From IMG/VR virus record IMGVR_UViG_3300004807_000039, positions 1 through 46,266 of that record: a stretch of 46,266 bases of DNA. One strand, given 5' to 3'. A program made the translations under genes and the position numbers. This DNA is from a virus. The notes under the pieces were generated by a model. The model was given only the letters and a program-made list of their open reading frames with translations, had not been told where the DNA came from and ran no database searches. This document shows positions 39,964 through 46,266 of this stretch, piece by piece; within the stretch, counting starts at the first letter, position 1, and each line of letters opens with the position of its first letter.

Positions 39964-42356
39964 GCTGGTAAGTATTTATATGCTTTCGTATCGGCTGCAA
40001 TGTCTTTGGCTTTTTTTCTTGCGTGTTTAATTCTGTCCATCATGGCATACAGGCGTTTTGCACCTGCATCAGTACTACCATTACCTAACTCTGAAACAAT
40101 TCTAGCTGGAATAACAAACTCACCATCAGCTAGTCGTGCTGGTTGTTTACCGCCAATCGTAGCTGGGATGCCATCGCTTACTCCGTCACCTGGACCTTTG
40201 AGCAAACGACCACCGTCTGAGAATGATCCTAAATGACCATCAGTAACTCCACCAGATGCCATGCCATTAGTAGCCTCTAAAATTTGTTGCAATTGTGCCT
40301 GTTGTGCAGCTTGATTAGCGTTATAAGCTGGAGAACCTTGCATTAATAATGGATCAATTTTGTAACCTTGTGCAGAAACAGAAGCTGGTCTAGTTGGCAT
40401 TGGAATACCACCAGAAGCTTGCGGTTGATATTGTTGTTGTGCGTAATTTTGATATTGTGGATGGTAAATGTGACCTTGAATTGTTCCTTGATTAAATATA
40501 TTAGGAATTGAACTATTTTGAAAGCCAACTAAAGCATTGCTTAACATACCGCCAGTGGGCTTAAAATCACCACCAGCGCCCATGCCAGAAGCTGGCTGGC
40601 GATAAGTAGGAATATCTCCGCCAGCAGCATATCCCATTAATCCACCTTCTTTGGCAGAAGTCTTCTGTTGTGCAGCTTCATCAATGTCAGCTTGAGCTAT
40701 TGCTGCAGCTGGGGTTGTTTCGTAGTCACCTAACTGACCTACTGGTTGTAGCCCTTTTGCTACCGCAACCTTATTCGCTTTCATTAAAGCAGGAAAAGTC
40801 TTCTTGGCATATTCAATATCGCTAAGATGGTATACGCCATTTTTTGAATTTTCTTGCCCTGCAGCAATGAGTTCTTTTTGTAATTCTGATAACTGCTGTG
40901 GGCTAGTAGCTTGAGCCAACCCTTGTTGCATTTCATTAGCACCAGTGACCATACTGCCGTAATCAGCACCAGAATACTTAGGGATATCCATTAAGCCTCC
41001 AGAGGCAGCCATAGTAGGCTGATATGGATTCTGTACATAGTTAGGATAGCTAGCCTGATAGTGTGGGTTTGGAACTGCTGGAATAGAAGCGTTAAAAATA
41101 GGATTGCCATTAGCATCTTTTGGAATAGTTTTCATCCCAAAAGGATTGGTGCTTGTATTGGTTGCTGTAGGAACTGTAGGTTGTTTAAATAAACTAGTAG
41201 CACCAGATAATAGTGGCACACCAACGGCAGCTACTTGACCTAAATGATCCATAGCATAGGATCCTAAATTGCCAGAAGTTAACCCTTTTCCTAATAAATC
41301 CATGCTTGATGGACCTGGAGCATTTGGAGTGCTTGGCAATACGTTTGCATTGGCAACTTGATTGGCTGTCATGCCTTCTGCTTCTGGTCCTAAATTGCTT
41401 TGAGCAGCTTGAAATGCTTCCGTTCCTGGAGATGTAGTTACTCCAGCAGAACTTACTGTTGGTACGCTTTCTGCCCCTGCATTGGTTAATCCAGCAGATG
41501 CATCTAAAGTATCGGCACCTAAACCCATAATGCCTGAAGTTAAACCAGCACCACCCCAAGCACTTAAACCAGCCATAAGACCTTGAGTAAGGCTTCCTGT
41601 ATAGGCATACTCTCCACCAGCAGACATAGCCATAGCAAGGGGAACAGCCCATTCTTGACCTGTTGCAGCTGCTACTGCTCCTAAAGCCAGAGGCAATACT
41701 GAACTTAAAAAGCCAGCTTCGGGTAAACCCGTATGTGGGTTAACGGTTAATGAACCACCATGCTTTTCTGCCAATTTTTGCATAGCGTTTAGTTCGACAG
41801 CAGTCATATGGACCAGATGTGTATCTTGACCACGGCCTTTAGCTTGCAAATGCTTTGCAGCTGCGGTTAAACCACCATTATTGTAAGAACTCATTGAGTA
41901 CCCTTTATTAACGCCATTTGCTAAATTAATATCAGCATTTTGGGCATTTACACCAGCATTGACATTAGGGTTAGCCATTAGTCCAGCATATTGCTGTGCA
42001 AAAGCAGAACGTGGATTTTGGGCTGCATACCGATCAGCTGCTGCCTGTCCTACAATTAATGGGGTTGCAGCACCAGCAGTCATATACTCTGCAACTGCAT
42101 CACCTACTGCATTAGCTGCCATTGGACCTGTATTACTGTATCCCTGTGCAGCGTTTTGCTGCATTTCACCTTGTGTAGCACCGCCCATCATATTGACTGT
42201 AGGCGTGTAATGTTTATTAAGAGTTGGAGCCACGGTTTTATTCATAACATAGGTAGACTCAGGCGTGTTTGCACCAACAGCAGCCTGTTCGGGATTAGCT
42301 TCAATATTAGCCATTTGTAGCCCAGCTACATTAGCAAGTCCACCGAAAAAACCCAT
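39960..42356 (-). CDS. Large glycine/alanine-rich virion protein
   Basis: 798 residues with many low-complexity Gly, Ala, Asn and Gln stretches. Residues about 180-330 are Ala/Gly-rich and hydrophobic (LPLALGAVAAATGQ), perhaps membrane-active. The C-terminus has GPGDGVSDGIPATIGGKQPA then RLADGEFVIPARIVSELGNG and a helical KRLYAMMDRIKHARKK end. I have seen this PARLADGEFVIPA end in many uncultured phage structural proteins. Its place suggests an internal or tail-linked virion protein that assists DNA ejection. The precise role is unknown. Confidence 0.6.
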   Translation of the reverse strand: MGFFGGLANVAGLQMANIEANPEQAAVGANTPESTYVMNKTVAPTLNKHYTPTVNMMGGATQGEMQQNAAQGYSNTGPMAANAVGDAVAEYMTAGAATPLIVGQAAADRYAAQNPRSAFAQQYAGLMANPNVNAGVNAQNADINLANGVNKGYSMSSYNNGGLTAAAKHLQAKGRGQDTHLVHMTAVELNAMQKLAEKHGGSLTVNPHTGLPEAGFLSSVLPLALGAVAAATGQEWAVPLAMAMSAGGEYAYTGSLTQGLMAGLSAWGGAGLTSGIMGLGADTLDASAGLTNAGAESVPTVSSAGVTTSPGTEAFQAAQSNLGPEAEGMTANQVANANVLPSTPNAPGPSSMDLLGKGLTSGNLGSYAMDHLGQVAAVGVPLLSGATSLFKQPTVPTATNTSTNPFGMKTIPKDANGNPIFNASIPAVPNPHYQASYPNYVQNPYQPTMAASGGLMDIPKYSGADYGSMVTGANEMQQGLAQATSPQQLSELQKELIAAGQENSKNGVYHLSDIEYAKKTFPALMKANKVAVAKGLQPVGQLGDYETTPAAAIAQADIDEAAQQKTSAKEGGLMGYAAGGDIPTYRQPASGMGAGGDFKPTGGMLSNALVGFQNSSIPNIFNQGTIQGHIYHPQYQNYAQQQYQPQASGGIPMPTRPASVSAQGYKIDPLLMQGSPAYNANQAAQQAQLQQILEATNGMASGGVTDGHLGSFSDGGRLLKGPGDGVSDGIPATIGGKQPARLADGEFVIPARIVSELGNGSTDAGAKRLYAMMDRIKHARKKAKDIAADTKAYKYLPA

Positions 42357-42393
42357 ATGAGCCTTTAAAGTTATTTGGAGATAAGTTTAACAT

Positions 42394-42699
42394 TTAAACT
42401 ACCGTTCCACTAGCATTTACCCATTTAGTACCGTTCCACCATATAGGATATCCCAGAGTGGTATCAAAGTAAAACTGACCAATTTGTTGATTAGCAGTCG
42501 GTCTTTGGGTTTTTGTTCCGTAATCTGGTGTAGCTGTGGCTTGGGTATAGTTATTTAGCTGGTTAAAGTACAGACGTAGCTGGCTTAATATTTGGTTTTC
42601 AAATTGAGGCGTGTAGTTATTAGGAGCAGATACTGGTAGGTTTGGTGGCGCTGGGTTTAACGGTGTACCGTTATAGTTAAAGTAGGTTGGAATTGTCAT
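42394..42699 (-). CDS. Small virion-module protein
   Basis: 101 residues, between the nozzle-like and the large glycine-rich gene. Proline/Asn-rich start (YFNYNGTPLNPAPPNLPVSA), a helical middle (FENQILSQLRLYFNQLNNYT) and an end with GQFYFDTTLGYPIWWNGTKW. That last YFDTTLxxPxWWNGTxW element is frequent in phage tail-fibre and head-tail proteins. A minor structural protein is likely. Confidence 0.6.
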   Translation of the reverse strand: MTIPTYFNYNGTPLNPAPPNLPVSAPNNYTPQFENQILSQLRLYFNQLNNYTQATATPDYGTKTQRPTANQQIGQFYFDTTLGYPIWWNGTKWVNASGTVV

Positions 42700-42702
42700 A
42701 GG

Positions 42703-45084
42703 TCACCTTCTGCCATCAGGTCTGACATCGTAGCGTGGAATACCAATTTGCCAAGCTACACCTACTCCTGTTGATTCAATCCGAATAGCCATCTGACGAC
42801 CACGAACCCGTGTGTAGACCTGACCTGTAAATTGATTGACCGTATAAGCAGGGATATTAGTAAAGTTTTGTGAACTTAAAACCTGTGGCTTATCTACAGC
42901 CGTATTGTAATCAGTGCCTGAGTTTTGCCGAGGTATTAACTGCATCGTTACCGATGGCTGATTAGTTGTTGAACTATTAAAGTTAATATCTGGCAACATA
43001 CGCCAGACAAAGCCAAAATGCTGTCCAGAATCTTGTGGGGATATTTCAAAGTCTGAAGATTGAATATAAGCATTAATTGGTAGGGTAGCTGCCGTTGAAA
43101 GGTCATCGTTACCATTTTCTTGGTATAACAAAATACTATTGCCATTTGTAGTAGTAATAGTAGTTGAAGCTGTTATTTGAGGCAAATTGACTGTATAAGT
43201 ACCAACGCCACCTGACCCTGAACCAAGCGCAGTTATCGTAGTGCCAACTGCAATTCCACTTCCAGCAAGTATTTGACCTACCGCTAAAGAACCTACCGTA
43301 ACAGAAGTAACTGTTAAAGTTGAACCAGAAATGGAGCCAGTGCATATTGCATTTGTAGCATAAGTAGAAGATATTGGATATTGAACAATACCTGTTTGAT
43401 ACCAAGCAGTTCTAGGCATAGTGCCGTAATACCAAACTTGGTCTAAATAATTATAAATAACGTATTTATCTACCGTTGTGTTACCGCTAGACTGGCTAAC
43501 ATAAAACCACCAGACTTCGTTAAAACCTTCGTTAGCACCACATACGACTTGATAAGACTGATCTTGATTGATATCTTCAAAAATGTATTGTTTTAATGAG
43601 CAAGGCAAGGTTTGTACTGTACCGTTATACATATAGAAACGGTCTTTGCCCATCCAGTACGTTACGTTATTAACCGTAATCATGCAGTTAGGAGATATAA
43701 CAGATATGTTATCCATGAGCATTTGGAAACCCCATACATAAGGAGCGCCAATATACTGCATTGAATAAAGGGCAGAATCAGTCCAAACTAGAATCTCTTG
43801 GCGGGTGGCACGAGCACCCATAATGAATGAGCCGTTAGACAAGGCGTATTCACCAGATTGATTAGTTAATTGGGGAACCCATTGATATGCATTAGCTTGG
43901 TCTGACCAACGCACTAACATAGGGTTAAATCCAGAGTTACTAACTAATTCACCATTTAATGTGCTAGTCGGAGCACCAGGAGTATAGGGGTTAGCACCAA
44001 AACAAATAATAAATTCTTGAACTTCAGACGAAATAACTTGGTAAGTCTGAGTAGGTATATAACCACCAGAATAAGAAAAACTATAATTACCTGAGCTATT
44101 TAAAGTAGTGGTTTTAGTAATCGGTACAGTAGTTGCGCCTGTTATATAGTTTGCAGCTACTTGAGTTCCTGCTGGGATACCTATTCCTGTAATCACCATT
44201 AACGGATAAATATAAGGTGCATTAGTTGAAGTTACGGTAATTGACGTTGCGCCAGAACTAAATGTAGAAGCATCAGTAAGTAAGGTTGTAGCATTTGCAA
44301 GGCTGCTTAAATATTGAGCACGAGCACTATCTCCACCACTATCTTGCCAGTAAAAAACAGGACCATTACGAGGAGCTAACACAAGGTCAGCACCAAAGTT
44401 ATCGTTAGACCAAAGACGTAACTGCTCACCAATACCTGCGGAATATGATGAACCCCAAGTGCCACGACCCCAAGGACCAGCGCCCCATCCTGTACCAATA
44501 GAATAGACGTTTAGACCTGATGGATATTCATAGGCAAGAGTAACTGTTCCACCTGTACCAGAGCCTGTTCCAGAAGCATTGGTAGCAAAATTAACTGTAA
44601 ATTGATTAGTTGCTGGAATACTGGTTACTTGATAATCGCCACCAGCAAATTGAACTCCGTTAACTGCAGTTGTAGAAGTAATTAAAACATAATCACCCAC
44701 CGAAGGTGAGTAAGAAGTATCAGTAATAGTCACTACTGGGCTACCGCTTACTGTTGAGATAGTTCCAGCAACAGACGTTATAGTATCTGTTTGTATAATT
44801 GGAGTAATATCGTAATAAGTACCGCCTGAGTAAATATAGTATTTTGAGTTAGTACCTAAACCATAATAGACATTACCAGCGCCAAGGTCTTGATCTGACC
44901 ATACCCAAATAGAACGGCATATACCGTTAATTGTATTAGGTGATACTTGGGTCCAACCACCAATCTTTTCTGCTAAACCAGAACGAAACCGCACCTTATC
45001 ACCGTCATACCAGCCACCCTCATTGGAGTAAATAGTACCTTCACGGTTCAGTCCTGGCTTTAGTGCTAGTTTTTGTAATGGCAT
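42703..45084 (-). CDS. Tail nozzle / DNA-stabilisation-type structural protein
   Basis: 793 residues. It starts [20 protein letters not shown] then [20 protein letters not shown], the pattern of podovirus proteins that wrap the tail (T7 gp12 or P22 gp10 class; assignment by overall look, not alignment). Beta-rich throughout, with Trp/Tyr-rich propeller-like strands ([20 protein letters not shown]). It carries two Ser/Thr/Gly-rich Ig-like insertions (about 110-175 and 590-650). It would form or seal the tail nozzle beneath the portal. Confidence 0.6.
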   Translation of the reverse strand: MPLQKLALKPGLNREGTIYSNEGGWYDGDKVRFRSGLAEKIGGWTQVSPNTINGICRSIWVWSDQDLGAGNVYYGLGTNSKYYIYSGGTYYDITPIIQTDTITSVAGTISTVSGSPVVTITDTSYSPSVGDYVLITSTTAVNGVQFAGGDYQVTSIPATNQFTVNFATNASGTGSGTGGTVTLAYEYPSGLNVYSIGTGWGAGPWGRGTWGSSYSAGIGEQLRLWSNDNFGADLVLAPRNGPVFYWQDSGGDSARAQYLSSLANATTLLTDASTFSSGATSITVTSTNAPYIYPLMVITGIGIPAGTQVAANYITGATTVPITKTTTLNSSGNYSFSYSGGYIPTQTYQVISSEVQEFIICFGANPYTPGAPTSTLNGELVSNSGFNPMLVRWSDQANAYQWVPQLTNQSGEYALSNGSFIMGARATRQEILVWTDSALYSMQYIGAPYVWGFQMLMDNISVISPNCMITVNNVTYWMGKDRFYMYNGTVQTLPCSLKQYIFEDINQDQSYQVVCGANEGFNEVWWFYVSQSSGNTTVDKYVIYNYLDQVWYYGTMPRTAWYQTGIVQYPISSTYATNAICTGSISGSTLTVTSVTVGSLAVGQILAGSGIAVGTTITALGSGSGGVGTYTVNLPQITASTTITTTNGNSILLYQENGNDDLSTAATLPINAYIQSSDFEISPQDSGQHFGFVWRMLPDINFNSSTTNQPSVTMQLIPRQNSGTDYNTAVDKPQVLSSQNFTNIPAYTVNQFTGQVYTRVRGRQMAIRIESTGVGVAWQIGIPRYDVRPDGRR

Positions 45085-45086
45085 GA

Positions 45087-45680
45087 TTAACCTAATATTT
45101 CTCTAGCTTTCGCTATTTTGGCTTTACGGTCATCTAACCCTAAAGTTCCACCATTGATACGTTTAGTCATTGTCTCGTAATCGCCAGTATCTGCCAAGTC
45201 ATTTAAACCTTTTTTGTTCCAGAACCAGCCAGCACTTAGAGCCGCATATTGAGGATCAAGTAACCTATCAGGATCCCCAATAAAATCCATACCCAAACCA
45301 GATCCGCAGTTTGCATACGTTTCCTTCCCAGTCATTTGTATAAGACCTCTTCCTCTGTAGGCGTAACCCTCACCAGATTCCTCATCGCCATTGCCCATGC
45401 GCCCAGAATATATTTTGTTGGCTAATTTTTGAGGATTATTCGCATATTGATTAGCCACATCCAAACTAGGAAATCTACTGGGCCAAACAGCCATAAGTCT
45501 ACTAGCTGAGTAATTAAGTCCTTCTTCGAGCTTCGTAAAATTTTCGGATTCATGTTGGCACTGTCCTATAAAACAAGCCTGTCTTTGGGTGGTAGAAATA
45601 TTGTATTTGATGAATGTGTCCATCAATGGTTTGTACCATTTTTGGTCTATACCTAATGCATCTAGTTGGTCGTATGTCAT
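45087..45680 (-). CDS. GH19 endolysin (chitinase-like muramidase)
   Basis: 197 residues forming a single glycoside-hydrolase-19 domain. Motifs include [20 protein letters not shown] (Glu44 as probable acid and Glu52 or Glu53 as base), then [15 protein letters not shown] and the GH19 strand [17 protein letters not shown]. The end is [19 protein letters not shown]. There is no signal peptide, so it needs the holin to reach the wall. It degrades peptidoglycan at lysis. ATGA-coupled to the Rz-like gene upstream. Confidence 0.93.
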   Translation of the reverse strand: MTYDQLDALGIDQKWYKPLMDTFIKYNISTTQRQACFIGQCQHESENFTKLEEGLNYSASRLMAVWPSRFPSLDVANQYANNPQKLANKIYSGRMGNGDEESGEGYAYRGRGLIQMTGKETYANCGSGLGMDFIGDPDRLLDPQYAALSAGWFWNKKGLNDLADTGDYETMTKRINGGTLGLDDRKAKIAKAREILG

Positions 45681-46087
45681 TTAGACACCATATCGTATTG
45701 TTTGTAACAAGCTTCTAAGGCTGTCCGCAGTTTGTCTGCTCTGGCAGCTTCCCATTCAAGAAAAGTGCTATCCTCGGCAGAAAGGGACAACCCAGTTCCA
45801 CTTTGTCCATTGTTGGTAATTTGGGTTCTGCTGGGGCGGTTGCGCAACTCGATAAGAGCAGTAGCAAGCTGATTATTAATAGCATTGATTTGAGCATCTT
45901 TGTCTTTCCTTATTTGGTCGGTGGCTGCTTGTTGGGCTGCTTCTTTGGTTCTGGTGGCTGTTTCTTGCTCCAGCTTATATGTTGTAAGCTTGCCATACCC
46001 AATGCTATAACCGTTATACCAGCTACCGAATATAATGAGAGCACCAACGATAATTTTGACATACGTGCCTATGGATAATGGAAACAT
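45677..46087 (-). CDS. Rz-like inner-membrane spanin
   Basis: 136 residues. An N-terminal transmembrane helix (TYVKIIVGALIIFGSWYNGY) is followed by a long periplasmic coiled coil rich in Glu, Gln, Lys and Ala (about 35-95), the layout of i-spanins. The start overlaps the holin-like stop as TAATG. The nested lipoprotein frame inside it confirms the identity. Together they fuse inner and outer membrane at the last step of lysis. Confidence 0.85.
   Translation of the reverse strand: MFPLSIGTYVKIIVGALIIFGSWYNGYSIGYGKLTTYKLEQETATRTKEAAQQAATDQIRKDKDAQINAINNQLATALIELRNRPSRTQITNNGQSGTGLSLSAEDSTFLEWEAARADKLRTALEACYKQYDMVSK
45715..45897 (-). CDS. Rz1-like outer-membrane spanin lipoprotein, nested in Rz
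   Basis: 60 residues in a different frame inside the Rz-like gene. It has a hydrophobic signal MLKSMLLIISLLLLLSSC with a lipobox LSSC (Cys18 to be lipidated), followed by ATAPAEPKLPTMDKVEL, a Pro-containing mature part of 43 residues. Size, lipobox and nesting match lambda Rz1. The whole gene lies within Rz. Confidence 0.85.
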   Translation of the reverse strand: MLKSMLLIISLLLLLSSCATAPAEPKLPTMDKVELGCPFLPRIALFLNGKLPEQTNCGQP

Positions 46088-46266
46088 TATTGTGGCTCAG
46101 TGTCTTTTTTCATCATTACACTAGCACCGCCAGCACCAGATACAATACCTAATGCTTCAGCTAGTTCTGTAAGGCTTACTTGATGCGCTTGAATAACTTC
46201 ATAAACAGCAATGCTTATAACCGCAATAAACCCAATCATCCACGCCCAACGAGCAATATCTTGCGT
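46087..46266 (-). CDS. Holin-like membrane protein, C-terminal part (cut by window edge)
   Basis: The last 59 residues of a gene running off the right edge. They contain a transmembrane helix (WAWMIGFIAVISIAVYEVI), a polar helix QAHQVSLTELAEALGIVSGA and a charged tail ASVMMKKDTEPQ. The stop overlaps the Rz-like start (TAATG). A small membrane protein directly before Rz/Rz1 and endolysin is most simply the holin, but the N-terminus and number of membrane segments are not visible. Confidence 0.55.
   Translation of the reverse strand, partial: TQDIARWAWMIGFIAVISIAVYEVIQAHQVSLTELAEALGIVSGAGGASVMMKKDTEPQ

Noticed and set aside
41194-41652. 152-residue alternative frame very rich in Cys, Trp, Arg and Tyr
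   Set aside because: It is the shifted reading of the Gly/Ala-rich virion gene; the composition is an artefact of GC-rich codons, and no ribosome site or plausible fold is seen.
43136-43405. 89-residue frame rich in Cys, Tyr, Asn and Trp inside the nozzle-like gene
   Set aside because: It mirrors the Ser/Thr/Gly-rich insertion of the main frame and has no independent signal of translation.
1-46266. Integrase, CI-type repressor, attachment sites, CRISPR array, insertion sequence
   Set aside because: None was seen. The LexA-like and ribbon-helix-helix-like proteins alone do not make a lysogeny module.
1-46266. Terminal overlap that would show a complete circular genome
   Set aside because: The first and last bases show no shared sequence, and the capsid and holin-like genes are cut at the edges without continuing into each other.

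Overview
This window is a large part of the genome of a tailed double-stranded DNA phage (Caudoviricetes). It holds a small and a large terminase, portal, scaffold, the start of a major capsid protein, nozzle-like and DNA-transfer-like virion proteins, and a lysis cassette of holin-like protein, GH19 endolysin, Rz and a nested Rz1. No integrase, lysogeny repressor, tRNA, CRISPR array or insertion sequence was found, so a lytic virus is most likely. The spanins and sigma-70-type sequences point to a Gram-negative host. The small-gene repertoire resembles uncultured freshwater-type phages of Proteobacteria, but the host is an inference. Both window ends cut genes: the capsid gene on the left and the holin-like gene on the right.

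Layout. (1) 1-7773, leftward: packaging and head genes in the order TerS, four tiny genes including a 23-residue membrane peptide and a LexA-type winged helix, TerL, portal, a small protein, a GroES-like co-chaperonin, scaffold, a small protein, major capsid protein. (2) 7774-8154: divergent control region with nested inverted repeats. (3) 8155-15002, rightward: about 25 very small, tightly coupled, mostly acidic early-type genes. The last is a stand-alone sigma-70 region-4-like protein. Three of the gaps in this operon are filled by hammerhead self-cleaving ribozymes. (4) 14953-24735, leftward: Toprim primase, SF2 helicase, ParB-like protein, a 540-base structured non-coding region with a terminator and a promoter-like site, an HNH (YbcO-like) nuclease, small genes, an Erf annealing protein and a PD-(D/E)XK exonuclease. 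(5) 24823-25164, rightward: a RusA-like Holliday junction resolvase. (6) 25142-46266, leftward: late genes, dominated by one 11.8-kb gene for a 3948-residue polyvalent protein (methyltransferase, strawberry-notch-type helicase, ParB/Srx-like segment, HExxH motif). Upstream of it come two repetitive virion proteins, a GNAT enzyme, a nozzle-like protein and the lysis genes.

How it may work. Early transcription from 8 kb rightward and from 24.8 kb and 19.1 kb leftward would supply host-takeover peptides, replication and recombination functions. The late leftward operon builds the virion and lyses the cell. The giant protein lies among virion genes and, by analogy with phage polyvalent and DarB-type proteins, is probably carried in the particle and delivered with the DNA to protect it.

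The most unusual feature is the set of three type I hammerhead ribozymes at 8.4, 8.8 and 10.5 kb. Each sits directly after a stop codon and directly before the shared leader ACTGCTAGGAG, which contains the ribosome binding site of the next gene. All three helices differ in sequence between copies yet keep pairing. This suggests a ribozyme-plus-RBS cassette that cuts the early polycistronic mRNA into separately translatable pieces. Other items worth checking are a possible overprinted gene inside the giant gene (33046-33444), the structured RNA region at 18.6-19.1 kb and the stand-alone sigma region 4 protein.
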